Below, one piece after another: positions 28,039 to 37,539 of a stretch of DNA of 64,000 bases. Origin of the DNA: Nocardioides daejeonensis (lineage in GTDB: Bacteria > Actinomycetota > Actinomycetes > Propionibacteriales > Nocardioidaceae). Position 1 is the stretch's first letter. Each line of letters opens with the position of its first letter. The notes under the pieces are model-generated. The model saw only the letters and a program-made list of their open reading frames with translations. It did no database searches and was not told the origin of the DNA. The translations under genes and the position numbers were made by a program. The stretch spans positions 186,001 to 250,000 of the forward strand of contig NZ_QHKZ01000006.1 of assembly GCF_003194585.1 (NCBI RefSeq), written 5' to 3'.

Positions 28039-28164
28039 CCGTCACGGGTTGGCAACTCTTGCCGGAGCATCGGCCTTGCTGTGGTGGCCGCCCACGTGGA
28101 GCATGGTCGCGACGATGCGGGAGGATCGAACTCCCGATCCGCATGCGAGCCGACGAGGTGGCCG

Positions 28165-29595
28165 ATGAACGACCTGCTTCCTGCCCTGGTGAACGGTGAG
28201 GGCCGACACCCGGTGACGGTCGACGGCGTGACCCTGACGCCGCAAGAGCTTCTGGGGGCGGCGTCGGCCGTCGCCGAGCAGCTGACCGGCCGCACCCGGG
28301 TCGCGGTCAACGCCACCGCGAGCATGGAGACGGTCGTCTCGGTGGTCGCCGGGCTGCTGGCCGGCGTCCAGGTCCTGCCGGTGCCGCCCGACTCGGGCGC
28401 CGCCGAGTTGCGCCATGTCCTCGCCGACAGCGCACCCGAGCTCTGGGTGGGCCCCGCGCCGTCTGCTGCGGCCGTCGCCGAGGCGCCCGAGGTCGTCCAC
28501 CTGCCCGTGGATCTGGGCGCCCGCGCGGAGCACCGCGCCGTTGCGACCACGCCCGACCAGACCGCGTTCGTGCTCTACACCTCCGGCACGACCGGACTGC
28601 CGAAGGGCGTGCTGATCCCCCGCCGTGCGGTGGCCGCCGGACTCGACGGCCTCATCGACGCCTGGGCCTGGACGGGCGACGACGTGCTCGCCCACGGCCT
28701 GCCGCTCTTCCACGTGCACGGCCTGATCCTCGGGGTGCTCGGGCCGCTCCGCGTCGGCGGCGGCCTGACGCATGTCGGCAAGGGCACCCCCGATCGCTAC
28801 GCCGAGGCCGCACGTCGGGGAGCGACCATGTTCTTCGGCGTCCCGACGATCTGGAGTCGGGTCGCCGAGGCCCCCGAGCATGCCGAGGCCCTGCGCGGCG
28901 CCCGGCTGCTCGTCTCGGGCAGCGCCGCCCTCCCGGTCCCGGTCTTCGAGGAGCTCGAGAAGCTCACCGGACACCAGGTCGTGGAGCGCTACGGCATGAG
29001 CGAGACCCTGATCACCGTCGCCACGCGCGCCGACGCCGTCCCAGCAGCGGGGTGGGTCGGCGTACCGATCCGGGGCGTGGAGACCCGGCTGCGTGACGAG
29101 GACGGCAACGACGTGCCGCACGACGGCGAGTCCGTCGGGCAGCTGCAGGTGCGCGGCGAGACCGTCTTCGACGGGTACCTGAACCGACCGGACGCGACCG
29201 CGGAGTCGTGGACCGAGGACGGCTGGTTCCGCACCGGCGACGTCGCGTGCATCGCCGCCGACGGTGCGCACCGCATCGTCGGTCGCGAATCGGTCGACCT
29301 CATCAAGGCGGGCGGCTACCGGATCGGTGCGGGCGAGATCGAGTCGACCCTGCTGGGGCACGCCCGCGTGGCCGAGTGCGCCGTCGTCGGCCTGCCCGAC
29401 CCGGACCTGGGCCAGCGGATCGTCGCGTTCATCGTCGCTCGCGGCGAGGTCGCTGACGCCGAGGCGCTGGCGACGGAGCTGACGGCGTACGTCGGCAGCG
29501 AGCTCTCCGCGCACAAGCGCCCCCGCGAGATCCGCTTCGTCGACGGGCTGCCGCGTAACGAGATGGGCAAGGTGCAGAAGAAGAAGCTCGGCTGA
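28165..29595 (+). CDS. Acyl-CoA ligase of the MatB (malonyl-CoA synthetase) type
   Basis: The 476-residue ANL-superfamily enzyme contains VLYTSGTTGLPKGVLIPRR (about residue 133), GLPLFHVHGL, ERYGMSETL and the C-terminal lysine region RNEMGKVQKKKL. The order and wording of these blocks closely recall Streptomyces MatB, which makes malonyl- or methylmalonyl-CoA from the free diacid. The neighbours do not give an independent clue, so the exact acid remains open. The ATG at 28165 is preceded by GAGGTGG. Confidence 0.82.
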   Translation: MNDLLPALVNGEGRHPVTVDGVTLTPQELLGAASAVAEQLTGRTRVAVNATASMETVVSVVAGLLAGVQVLPVPPDSGAAELRHVLADSAPELWVGPAPSAAAVAEAPEVVHLPVDLGARAEHRAVATTPDQTAFVLYTSGTTGLPKGVLIPRRAVAAGLDGLIDAWAWTGDDVLAHGLPLFHVHGLILGVLGPLRVGGGLTHVGKGTPDRYAEAARRGATMFFGVPTIWSRVAEAPEHAEALRGARLLVSGSAALPVPVFEELEKLTGHQVVERYGMSETLITVATRADAVPAAGWVGVPIRGVETRLRDEDGNDVPHDGESVGQLQVRGETVFDGYLNRPDATAESWTEDGWFRTGDVACIAADGAHRIVGRESVDLIKAGGYRIGAGEIESTLLGHARVAECAVVGLPDPDLGQRIVAFIVARGEVADAEALATELTAYVGSELSAHKRPREIRFVDGLPRNEMGKVQKKKLG

Positions 29596-29603
29596 CCCCG
29601 TTC

Positions 29604-29621
29604 CGACAACGTCGGTTGTCG
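29604..29621. promoter_or_regulatory. Inverted repeat between the MatB-like and OYE genes
   Basis: CGACAAC and GTTGTCG flank GTCG, 45 bases before the oxidoreductase ATG and 9 after the preceding stop. The size fits a TetR-type operator for the downstream gene, though it could also act as a weak terminator. Confidence 0.5.
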
Positions 29622-29665
29622 AACGTGTTTCAATCCTAGCGATCATCCATCGCTGCGGAGGCTCC

Positions 29666-30841
29666 ATGCTCGACGTCTTCTCCCCTGCCCGCCTCGGCGG
29701 TGTCCAGCTGCGCAACCGGACCATCAAGGCGGCCACCTTCGAGGGGAGGACACCGGATGCACTCGTCACCGACGACCTGATCGCCTACCACCAGGCCCCG
29801 GCCGCGGGAGGCGTCGGCATGTGCACGGTCGCGTATTGCGCGGTCTCCCCGGAGGGTCGCACCGACCGGCACCAGATCTGGATGCGTCCGGAAGCAGTGC
29901 CGGGCCTGCGCCGACTGACCGATGCGATCCACGCCGAGGGTGCGGCCGCCAGTGCCCAGCTCGGCCACGCCGGTCCGGTCGCCAACGCCGCCAGCAACCG
30001 GCTTCCGGCCATCGCCCCCGGCCGGCTCTTCAGCCCGCTCGGCATGGCGCGCACCCACCGACCGGACGAGGCCGAGATCCGCCGGATCATCGATGCACAC
30101 GCACAGGCTGCCCGCCTCGCCCACGAGGCCGGCTTCGACGCTGTGGAGCTGCACTTCGGCCACAACTACCTGACCAGCTCCTTCCTCAGCCCTCTGCTGA
30201 ACCGACGCACAGATGCCTGGGGTGGCCCCCTGGCCAACCGAGCCCGCCTGGCCCGGGAGATCGCCCGCACCGTGCGCGAGGCGGTCGGCGATCGGCTGGC
30301 GGTCACCGCGAAGCTCGGCATGGACGACGGGGTCCCCGGCGGGCTGCGGATCGAGGAGAGCCTGCAGGTCGGCCGGTGGCTGCAGGAGGACGGTGCCCTC
30401 GACGCCCTGGAGCTGACCGCGGGCAGCTCCCTTCTCAATCCCATGTACCTCTTCCGCGGCGATGCGCCCCGCAGGGAGTTCGCTGAGGCGTTCCCCCAGC
30501 CGATGCGTGCGGGTCTCAAAGCGGCTGGTCCCGTCTTCATCCGCGCCTACCCCTACCAGGAGGCCTACCTACTGGAGGAGGCCCGGCAGTTCCGTCACGA
30601 GCTGTCGATGCCGCTCATCCTGCTTGGCGGCATCACCACCAGGGAGACCATGGATCTGGCCATGGCGGAAGGCTTCGAGTTCGTGGCGATGGGGCGGGCG
30701 CTGCTGCGTCAGCCCGACCTGGTCAACCGGCTCCAGACGCAGCCCACCACCCCGTCGCTGTGCACGCACTGCAACAAGTGCATGCCGACGATCTACAGCG
30801 GCACCCGCTGCGTGCTCGTCACCGAGCCGGCGCTGGGCTGA
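29666..30841 (+). CDS. NADH:flavin oxidoreductase, old yellow enzyme family
   Basis: The 391-residue protein is an FMN TIM barrel of the OYE family: it opens FSPARLGGVQLRNRTIKAA, and has the active-site type HFGHNYLTSSFLSPLLN (about residue 162) and LLGGITTRETMDLA. A short cysteine-rich end, CTHCNKCMPTIYSGTRC, is left from the iron-sulphur region of the larger dienoyl-CoA reductase branch, but the second flavin domain is missing. It may reduce enoates or dienoyl-CoA compounds. GGAGG precedes the ATG. Confidence 0.85.
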   Translation: MLDVFSPARLGGVQLRNRTIKAATFEGRTPDALVTDDLIAYHQAPAAGGVGMCTVAYCAVSPEGRTDRHQIWMRPEAVPGLRRLTDAIHAEGAAASAQLGHAGPVANAASNRLPAIAPGRLFSPLGMARTHRPDEAEIRRIIDAHAQAARLAHEAGFDAVELHFGHNYLTSSFLSPLLNRRTDAWGGPLANRARLAREIARTVREAVGDRLAVTAKLGMDDGVPGGLRIEESLQVGRWLQEDGALDALELTAGSSLLNPMYLFRGDAPRREFAEAFPQPMRAGLKAAGPVFIRAYPYQEAYLLEEARQFRHELSMPLILLGGITTRETMDLAMAEGFEFVAMGRALLRQPDLVNRLQTQPTTPSLCTHCNKCMPTIYSGTRCVLVTEPALG

Positions 30842-30851
30842 GCGCCAGGGT

Positions 30852-31289
30852 CTACGACCGAAGCCAGGCCTGGAGGAAGCCCGCCACCAGGACCGCGGAA
30901 CCGCCGATCTCACCAACGATGAGGGCGACCATGAAGGTGCGCACGAGGCGGTCCGGGTGACGCAGCTGGTTGTCGGTGTCGCGGCGTACGCCGTGCCAGT
31001 GGTAGGAGCCGATCGCCGCGACGAAGAAGAACGCCGCGATCAGGCCGGCGGTCGCGTCCACCGCGGTCGGCCAGGTGCTGAGCTCGGCGAAGACCGCCAA
31101 CAGCAGCAGCGCGAAGGAGTACATCAGCGCTGAGCGATGCGCGATGTCGACGTACGGGTGCGCGTGGCCGGTCGGCGAGGCGAGGATCTGGCGGTACTTC
31201 AGGACCCCGAGCGCGAGAGCCCACAGGAAGACCGCACCGGCCAACGCGAGGAGCAGGCGCGTCTCCAGCGCCAGCTCCGCGACGGTCAT
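30852..31289 (-). CDS. Four-helix membrane protein of unknown function
   Basis: The 145-residue product has four hydrophobic segments (about residues 10-27, 50-66, 77-95 and 119-141) and conserved-looking HPYVDIAHRSALMYSF and SYHWHGVRRDTDNQLRHPDR stretches. Histidines in the loops could bind metal or haem. The start ATG overlaps the stop of the upstream transglycosylase gene (TGATG), so the two are cotranslated. No family was recognised. Confidence 0.75.
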   Translation of the reverse strand: MTVAELALETRLLLALAGAVFLWALALGVLKYRQILASPTGHAHPYVDIAHRSALMYSFALLLLAVFAELSTWPTAVDATAGLIAAFFFVAAIGSYHWHGVRRDTDNQLRHPDRLVRTFMVALIVGEIGGSAVLVAGFLQAWLRS

Positions 31290-31960
31290 CAGTACCAGCC
31301 GCGGGCCTGGCTGTGACCCCAGGCGCTGCACGGCGTGCCGTAACGGGCCTGGATGTAGCCCAGGCCCCAGCGGATCTGGGTCGCCGGGTTGGTCGCCCAG
31401 TCAGCGCCGGCCGACGCCATCTTGGAGCCCGGGAGCGCCTGCGGGATGCCGTAGGCGCTGGAGGTCGGGTTGTCTGCGTTGACGCGCCAGTTGGACTCGC
31501 GGGTCCACAGCGAGTCGAGGCAGCTGAACTGGTCGCTGCCGAAGCCGAACTCGGCCAGCAGGGCCTTCGCGATCTCCTTCGGGTCGCCACCGGTGACGTC
31601 CTCAGTACGGGTGATCGCGTTGCCCTCCGTCTCGGCACTCAACAGCGCCGGCTCGGGCGCCGCGACGTCGGCGTCGCGGCGGTCGACCTCGTCACGCAGG
31701 CCGGAGCGGGAGACGGGCTGTTGCCGGGCGCGCTCGTTGAGCGTCTCGGCGTCCAGCGTCACGTCGGCACCGGCGAGGCTCGCGCCCGCCGTGCTCGCGG
31801 CCACCTGGCCGGCGCTGCCGCCGAGCACGCCGCTCGCAACAGTGGCACCCGTGGCGGCGACGGCGATACCCGACATGACGACGGTGGTCCGCACGATCCG
31901 CTTGGGCGCGCCGACGGCGGGAGCCCGGTGCTTCGGGACGTACTTCTTGTGTTTCGACAC
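31289..31960 (-). CDS. Lytic-transglycosylase-like secreted protein
   Basis: The 223-residue protein begins VSKHKKYVPKHRAP and has a membrane anchor or signal segment (about residues 29-54). After a variable region comes the catalytic SLT-like domain: LLAEFGFGSDQFSCLDSLWTRESNWRVNADNP with the probable catalytic glutamate in TRESNW (about residue 171), then SSAYGIPQALPGSKM and GLGYIQARYGTP. Such enzymes cut peptidoglycan. GTG 31960 is used; the frame is open upstream but without a good start. It follows phoH after a terminator-like hairpin. Confidence 0.85.
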   Translation of the reverse strand: MSKHKKYVPKHRAPAVGAPKRIVRTTVVMSGIAVAATGATVASGVLGGSAGQVAASTAGASLAGADVTLDAETLNERARQQPVSRSGLRDEVDRRDADVAAPEPALLSAETEGNAITRTEDVTGGDPKEIAKALLAEFGFGSDQFSCLDSLWTRESNWRVNADNPTSSAYGIPQALPGSKMASAGADWATNPATQIRWGLGYIQARYGTPCSAWGHSQARGWY

Positions 31961-32081
31961 AGACCGACTCGTGGCTAGACAGCAGGGAGCAAGACCTCTT
32001 CGTGATCCCCCAACCAGAAGCAGTCCGGGAACCACCATGCCCGACGAGGCCGGTCGGGACAAACCGAACCGCCCACAAAGT

Positions 32082-32122
32082 GGGAGTGGCGACGCACATT
32101 CCTTCGGTACGTCGCCACTCCC
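32082..32122 (-). terminator. Hairpin terminator after phoH
   Basis: Perfect 13-base arms, GGGAGTGGCGACG and CGTCGCCACTCCC, flank a 15-base loop and begin 20 bases beyond the phoH stop. A weak T stretch follows on the minus strand. The 120 bases from here to the transglycosylase start must hold that gene's own promoter. Confidence 0.7.
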
Positions 32123-32141
32123 GTCACACAGGTCACTGCCG

Positions 32142-33461
32142 CTACATCGTGACGTGCTCCAGCATCTCGGTGACCAGCGCCGCGATCGGCGACCGCTCCG
32201 ATCGGGTCAGCGTGACGTGCGCGAAGAGCGGGTGGCCCTTGAGCTTGTCGACCACCGCGACCACCCCGTCGTGCCGGCCGACCCGCAGGTTGTCGCGCTG
32301 GGCGACGTCGTGGGTGAGCACCACCTTGGAGTTCGCGCCGATCCGGGAGAGCACGGTGAGCAGCACGTTGCGCTCCAGCGACTGCGCCTCGTCGACGATC
32401 ACGAACGCATCATGCAGTGAGCGGCCCCGGATATGGGTCAGCGGCAGCACCTCGAGCATCCCGCGGTGCACGATCTCGTCGATCACGTCCTGACTGGTGA
32501 CCGCGCCGAGGGTGTCGAAGACCGCCTGCCCCCAGGGCGACATCTTCTCGGACTCCGTGCCCGGCAGGTAACCCAGCTCCTGGCCGCCGACAGCGAAGAG
32601 CGGCCGGAAGACGACGACCTTCTTGTGCTGGCCGCGCTCCAGCACCGCCTCCAGGCCGGCACACAGCGCCAGCGCGCTCTTGCCGGTCCCGGCCCGCCCG
32701 CCCAACGAGACGATGCCGATCTCGGGGTCGAGCAGCATCTCCAACGCCACCCGCTGCTCCGCGGAGCGGCCGTGCAGGCCGAACGCCTCACGGTCGCCGC
32801 GGACCAGGTGGACCTGCTTGTCCGGGCCGACCCGGCCCAGCGCCGTACCTCGGTCGGAGAGGAGCACCAGGCCGGTGTGGCAGGGCAGGTCGCGCGCCTC
32901 GTCGAGCAGGAGCACGCCGTCCTCGTAGAGCTCGTCGAGCAGGGCGGCGGGAATCTCGAGCTCGTCCATGCCGGTCCAGCCGCGCTCGGACTCGTGCACG
33001 GACTCCGCCCGGTACTCCTCCGCCGAGAGGCCGACCGCCGAGGCCTTGATCCGCAGCGGCAGGTCCTTCGAGACCAGCGTGACGTCGGAGCCCTCCGCCG
33101 CCAGGTTCTTGGCGACAGCGAGGATCCGGGTGTCGTTGTCACCGAGCCGGAAGCCGCTGGGGAGCGCCGCCGGATCGGTGTGGTTGAGCTCCACCCGCAG
33201 CGTGCCGCCGCCCTCGCCGATCGGCACTGCCTGGTCGAGCCGGCCATGCAGCACCCGGAGCTCGTCGAGCATCCGCAGCGCCGACCGGGCGAAGTAGCCG
33301 AGCTCAGGGTGGTGTCGCTTGCCTTCCAGCTCGGTGATCACCACGACCGGGAGAACGACCTCGTGCTCGTCGAACCGGCGGATCGCGCCCGGGTCCGCCA
33401 GCAGGACGCTGGTGTCGAGGACGTAGGTGCGGATGGCCTTCTTGGAGCGCTTCGCAGCCAC
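32142..33461 (-). CDS. PIN-PhoH family RNA helicase/nuclease
   Basis: The 439-residue protein joins an N-terminal PIN domain ([15 protein letters not shown] from residue 13, later acidic residues in [11 protein letters not shown] and [10 protein letters not shown]) to a C-terminal PhoH ATPase with Walker [16 protein letters not shown] (about residue 253) and Walker [11 protein letters not shown] (about 354). This is the PhoH2 architecture, reported in mycobacteria as an RNA helicase and RNase. It starts at GTG 33461. The 278 bases upstream hold no gene; they must contain its promoter, but no clear -10/-35 was seen. Confidence 0.92.
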   Translation of the reverse strand: MAAKRSKKAIRTYVLDTSVLLADPGAIRRFDEHEVVLPVVVITELEGKRHHPELGYFARSALRMLDELRVLHGRLDQAVPIGEGGGTLRVELNHTDPAALPSGFRLGDNDTRILAVAKNLAAEGSDVTLVSKDLPLRIKASAVGLSAEEYRAESVHESERGWTGMDELEIPAALLDELYEDGVLLLDEARDLPCHTGLVLLSDRGTALGRVGPDKQVHLVRGDREAFGLHGRSAEQRVALEMLLDPEIGIVSLGGRAGTGKSALALCAGLEAVLERGQHKKVVVFRPLFAVGGQELGYLPGTESEKMSPWGQAVFDTLGAVTSQDVIDEIVHRGMLEVLPLTHIRGRSLHDAFVIVDEAQSLERNVLLTVLSRIGANSKVVLTHDVAQRDNLRVGRHDGVVAVVDKLKGHPLFAHVTLTRSERSPIAALVTEMLEHVTM

Positions 33462-33739
33462 TGGGTACCCCTCACAAGCCCGACGCGCACTCCTCGCCCG
33501 GCTAACTCACACGGTTGGGCCGGGTCACCCGAAGGCCGGAGTGCCGGCCCCCTCGCCGAGCACAGGCAGCGACCGCCACCTGGTCTCGTCTCTGGTCGCG
33601 ATCACTCACGAGCGGGCCTCCTGGCATCGGTCCGGCTTCCCCACCGGTCGACACGATCGACGCTAACCGCCGGCGCGCGCCGATTCGGTAGACACGCCCG
33701 TGCGCGTGGTGGCCGGGAGGTGAACCTTCGGCAACGTGC

Positions 33740-35341
33740 TCAGGCGGCCGGCTCGCGCACGTGGATCAGGGTCGGCCGATCCGCCGAGAGCGCCTCGAGC
33801 ACGGCGGGGCCGACCTCCGCGTAGGAGTCGACGGCGACTCCCTCACAGCCCATTGCCCGAGCCAGCGCCGGGAAGTCGGTCCCGGGCAGGTCCACGGCGA
33901 TGATCCGGCCGTCACGGTCGCGCATCTCGTTGCGGATCTCGCCGTAGCCGCCGTTGTCGACGATCACCACCGGCAGCGCAAGACCCGCCTCCGCGGCCGC
34001 AGCCAGCTCAGCGACGCTGAACATCACGCCGCCGTCACCGAGCACGGCCACCACCTGGCGATCCGGAAGCGCGAGCTTCGCTCCGGTCGCCGCCGGCAGC
34101 GCGTAGCCCAACGTGCCGAGGCCGGCCGGGTAGAGGAAGGAGCGCGCCCGGTAGCGCGGCAGGTTGGCCATCAGCCCGTAGTAGCAGGACATCGACTGGT
34201 CCGCGGTCACCACGGCGTCGTCCTCCAGCACCTCGGCCAACGACTCGCACAGCCCCAGGTACGCCGCACCCATGGTGCGCGCCTCCGCGCTCAGGCGGGC
34301 GCGCCACGACTCGGCACGCGCGGCGCCACCGTTGTCGCACGACATCGCCGACCGCTGCTCCAGGCCGGCGTTCAGCGCGCCCAGAGCCAGAGCGGCATCG
34401 CCCACGACGGCGGCGGCGGGCCGGGCGTTGGTGTTGACCGCGAGCGGGTCGACGTCAATGCGCACCAGCGGCGTCTCGGGCACCGGCCCCCACCACCAGT
34501 CGGCGGGTGCCAGCTCGGTGCCGACCGCGACCACGAGGTCACTCTCCCGGACGAGTTCCAGCGTCGCTTCGAGGTGGACGCCGGCGCCGAGTGCCAGTGG
34601 GTGGTCCTCAGGGAGGAGCCCCTTGCCGTTCGCGCTGGTCACCACGGGGGCGTCGATCGCCTCGGCGAACGCGCGCAGCTCGGTGGCGGCGCCGCTGGCC
34701 CCGCCGCCGGCTACCACCAGGGGCCGCGCGGAGCCGGCCAGCAGGTCGAGCACGTCGGTGAGCTGCGACGTACCGGGGGCGGCGGGCGGGGTGAGGACGG
34801 GAGCCTCCGCCCGCACCTCCGCCTCCTTCTCCAGCAGGTCGAGCGGGATCTCCAGGTACGCCGGCCGCGGGCGTCCGCTGGTCATCGCGGCGAAGCACTG
34901 GGCCACCGCGTGCGGAATCTCCTCGACGCTCGTCACCCGCTGGGCGTGTGCGACGACGGCACTCATCGCGTCGAACTGGCTCTTCACCTCGTGCAGCAGG
35001 CCGTTGTAGCCGCCCGGGTGCTGCAGCGGCATGCCGGGCGCGATGAACAGCACCGGGATCGAGTCCGACTGCGCCTGGGCGGCAGCAGCTGCGGCATTGA
35101 GGATCGCCGGGCCGGTGGTGGTGACCACGACACCCGGACGGCCGCTGACGCGGGCGTAGCCGTCGGCGGCGTACCCCGCGCCCTGCTCGTGGCGCGGCGT
35201 GATGTGGCGGATCGGGGACTCCTTGATCGCGGAGTAGATCGCCAGGTTGTGGGTGCCGGGGATGCCGAAGACGGTCTCCACCTCGTGCGCGACGAGCGCG
35301 TCGACGAGTGCCTGGCCTCCGTTGACGAGGGTCGATGACAT
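33740..35341 (-). CDS. Thiamine-diphosphate decarboxylase, AruI-like
   Basis: This 533-residue ThDP enzyme of the acetolactate synthase family has the N-terminal block FGIPGTHNLAIYSAI with RHEQGAGYAADGYARVSG, the catalytic glutamate in the latter, and the cofactor site VLGDGGVMFSVAEL (about residue 432) with NGGYGEI. The wording of these blocks recalls Pseudomonas AruI, 5-guanidino-2-oxopentanoate (2-ketoarginine) decarboxylase, more than IlvB. The downstream position in a unit with an amino-acid dehydrogenase and near a D-amino-acid oxidase fits decarboxylation of a 2-oxo acid from an amino acid. The substrate is inferred. Confidence 0.8.
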   Translation of the reverse strand: MSSTLVNGGQALVDALVAHEVETVFGIPGTHNLAIYSAIKESPIRHITPRHEQGAGYAADGYARVSGRPGVVVTTTGPAILNAAAAAAQAQSDSIPVLFIAPGMPLQHPGGYNGLLHEVKSQFDAMSAVVAHAQRVTSVEEIPHAVAQCFAAMTSGRPRPAYLEIPLDLLEKEAEVRAEAPVLTPPAAPGTSQLTDVLDLLAGSARPLVVAGGGASGAATELRAFAEAIDAPVVTSANGKGLLPEDHPLALGAGVHLEATLELVRESDLVVAVGTELAPADWWWGPVPETPLVRIDVDPLAVNTNARPAAAVVGDAALALGALNAGLEQRSAMSCDNGGAARAESWRARLSAEARTMGAAYLGLCESLAEVLEDDAVVTADQSMSCYYGLMANLPRYRARSFLYPAGLGTLGYALPAATGAKLALPDRQVVAVLGDGGVMFSVAELAAAAEAGLALPVVIVDNGGYGEIRNEMRDRDGRIIAVDLPGTDFPALARAMGCEGVAVDSYAEVGPAVLEALSADRPTLIHVREPAA

Positions 35342-35367
35342 GGATGCCTCCTGGATGCGGGTCGGAC

Positions 35368-36600
35368 TCAGCCGACGAGGTGGGTGGGGAACTTCGCGCC
35401 GATGCTGTCGAGGCGCTGCGAGGCCAGCTCGAACGCCGCGGTACGCAGGCTCGTGCCCTGCTCCTCCGCACGGTCGAACATCTCGTGGCTGAGCGCGCGC
35501 ATCCGGTCGCTGATCTTCGCGAAGGACTGCCCGGGGGTGCCGTCGACATCACCGAAGAAGACCCACCACCACCACGCGTTGGTGGCGGAGTTGGCGACGA
35601 AGTCCGGGGAGACCGCGATTCCTCGCTCGGCCAGCAGCACCTCGGCCTCGGGCGTGACCGGCATGTTGGCGGCCTCGACGATCAGGCGGGCCTTGACCTC
35701 GGCCTGGTTGGTCTCGTGGATGCAGTAGGAGACGGCGGCGGGGACGAGCACGTCGGCCTCGATCGAGAGCCACTGCGCGGAGTCGAGCTGCTGGTCCTCG
35801 GGGCGCAGCGCGGCGCGGTCGACGTTGCCCTTGGCGCTGCGGGTGCGCAGCAGGGTCTCGACGTCGAGGCCGGCCTCGTTGAAGACGACGCCCTCGACGT
35901 CGACGATGCCGACGATCTTGACGCCGGCGGCGGCCAGATAGCGGGCGGTCGCACCGCCCATGGAGCCGAAGCCCTGGATGACCGCGGTCGCACCGTCGGC
36001 CTCGACCCCGCGCCGCTCCATCGCGGTCAGCGCGGACTCCGCGACGCCGTACCCGCCGACGAGCTCGTCGAGACTGATCCCGTCGACGGCGCTGCCGAAG
36101 GCCGTGGCCATCCGCTGGCGGGCGGCCTCCGGGTCGTCGACGACCTGCTCGGCGGCCTGGATGGAGCTACGCAGGCCGAGGCCCGGAAGCAGTGCGTCGA
36201 TGGTCGCCTGCTGGACCCCGAAGTCCTCGCCCATCGTCCAGTGCTTCTCGATCATGGCGCTCATCGCCTGGAGGAAGCGGCGCAGCACGCCGTCGGCGTC
36301 CGGGTGATAGGGGTCGAAGTCGATGCCACCCTTGGCTCCTCCCAGCGGCACGTAGCGAGCACCCTCCTCGAAGTGGATCGCCTCCTTGAGGGTCATCCCG
36401 CGTGCCAGGCCGCGCACCTCGTCGAGCGTGCACCCGGCCCGCATCCGCAGGCCGCCCGACGAGACGCCGCGCACCAGGCGGTCGATGACCAGGTAGCCGG
36501 TGGCCTCGCTCTCGGTGTCGCGCCAGGTCGCCTCGAAGAAGGCCTGGTCGTCGCGCGTCGCGCTTGCAGCGTCGATCGCGTTGGGAAGCGTCATGGACAT
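35368..36600 (-). CDS. Glu/Leu/Phe/Val dehydrogenase
   Basis: The 410-residue NAD(P)-dependent amino-acid dehydrogenase has the catalytic lysine region YVPLGGAKGGIDFDP (about residue 88) and the Rossmann motif GFGSMGGATARYL (about residue 200). It oxidatively deaminates glutamate or a branched or aromatic amino acid. Two ATGs six bases apart are possible; 36600 is chosen for its AGGAG at five bases. It leads the unit with the ThDP decarboxylase (26-base gap) and has a TetR-type operator just upstream at 36625. Confidence 0.9.
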   Translation of the reverse strand: MSMTLPNAIDAASATRDDQAFFEATWRDTESEATGYLVIDRLVRGVSSGGLRMRAGCTLDEVRGLARGMTLKEAIHFEEGARYVPLGGAKGGIDFDPYHPDADGVLRRFLQAMSAMIEKHWTMGEDFGVQQATIDALLPGLGLRSSIQAAEQVVDDPEAARQRMATAFGSAVDGISLDELVGGYGVAESALTAMERRGVEADGATAVIQGFGSMGGATARYLAAAGVKIVGIVDVEGVVFNEAGLDVETLLRTRSAKGNVDRAALRPEDQQLDSAQWLSIEADVLVPAAVSYCIHETNQAEVKARLIVEAANMPVTPEAEVLLAERGIAVSPDFVANSATNAWWWWVFFGDVDGTPGQSFAKISDRMRALSHEMFDRAEEQGTSLRTAAFELASQRLDSIGAKFPTHLVG

Positions 36601-36624
36601 GAGGACTCCTGGTCGTCGCATTTC

Positions 36625-36644
36625 TGACTGAGTGCTTAGTCAGT
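36625..36644. promoter_or_regulatory. TetR-type operator, copy 1
   Basis: TGACTGAGTGCTTAGTCAGT lies 24 bases upstream of the dehydrogenase start. It matches the site at 37399-37418 at 16 of 20 positions, with TGACTGA and AGTCAGT conserved. Confidence 0.8.
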
Positions 36645-36691
36645 ATGGCAACGAGCACACGAGCCGGTCAAGGTCGTTGCCCACGGCGACG

Positions 36692-37309
36692 TCAGCGACG
36701 ACCGGCCCCGAGCCCGAGCTCGCGCTGCAGCGCGAGCTCGGTCCACTCCTCCATCTGCCGCTCCGTGACGGCCTCGTCGAAGACAACCTGCTGCACGGCG
36801 AGACCGTCGAGCAGGGCGGTCAGCCGCCAGCCCGCGCCCGCCGGGTCAGGACAGGCGAAGACACCCGCCGTCACCCCCTCGTCGATGAGCCCGACGATCA
36901 CGTCGCGCCAACCGACGTCGAGGTCGCGCACCACGGCACGCAGCTCCGGGCTGCGCAGGCTCGCCGACCACGACTCCACCCAGAGTCGCCAGCCGAACGC
37001 AGTGCCGGTGGGTCCGTATTCGCGGAGGACCGCACGCAGCCGGCTCTCGACATCTCCCTCGGAGCGGGCGAGCACCGCCTCGAGCCCGTCGAGGTCCCGC
37101 CTGGCCGCATGACGCAGCGCAGAGATCACCAGGGTCTGCAGGTTCTCGAAGTGGTAGAAGATCAAGCCGGCGCTGACCCCGAGCCGCTTGGCCAGATCAG
37201 CTCCGCGGAGCTGGTCGATCCCCCGCTCCTCGATCAGCTCGAGGGTCGCGTCGAGGATGTCCCCACGCCGGTCCTCCGCATCCTTCTTCACGCGCGCCAC
37301 GGCCGACAT
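36692..37309 (-). CDS. TetR-family regulator of the amino-acid locus
   Basis: The 205-residue repressor has a typical TetR helix-turn-helix, RRGDILDATLELIEERG then LAKRLGVSAGLIFYHFENLQTLV, at residues 12-60, and a helical ligand domain with several tryptophans (WRLWVESW). It is flanked by two matching operators, one before the dehydrogenase gene and one before the permease gene, so it probably controls both directions and itself. The ATG at 37309 lacks a clear ribosome site; the frame stays open to 37366. Confidence 0.88.
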   Translation of the reverse strand: MSAVARVKKDAEDRRGDILDATLELIEERGIDQLRGADLAKRLGVSAGLIFYHFENLQTLVISALRHAARRDLDGLEAVLARSEGDVESRLRAVLREYGPTGTAFGWRLWVESWSASLRSPELRAVVRDLDVGWRDVIVGLIDEGVTAGVFACPDPAGAGWRLTALLDGLAVQQVVFDEAVTERQMEEWTELALQRELGLGAGRR

Positions 37310-37398
37310 CGTAGCCACAGCGAAGCGGCAGTCCGGGCCACCCGGATCGCCCCCCAGGGTTGACAACGGTGTGATGCACGCCGCACTGTATCCCTCGT

Positions 37399-37418
37399 TG
37401 ACTGATTGAACAGTCAGT
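37399..37418. promoter_or_regulatory. TetR-type operator, copy 2
   Basis: TGACTGATTGAACAGTCAGT lies 90 bases upstream of the regulator start and 121 upstream of the permease start. It pairs with copy 1 at 36625-36644. Confidence 0.8.
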
Positions 37419-37539
37419 TAAGGAAGTGCTGGTCCACATCGGCGGCGCGCAGCAGGCGAGATGGATCAGCGTTCCTCAACGACAGAGCCTCGCGCCCGTC
37501 CCTCGGGGACACCGGCGCACGATCCGAGGGAGTTTCCGT

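Noticed and set aside
31961-32081. Possible c-di-AMP (ydaO) riboswitch before the transglycosylase gene
   Set aside because: Such riboswitches often precede wall hydrolases in actinobacteria, but the conserved GGGGGACCCA, GGGTGAAT and CCGAACCCGACAGC blocks are missing on either strand.
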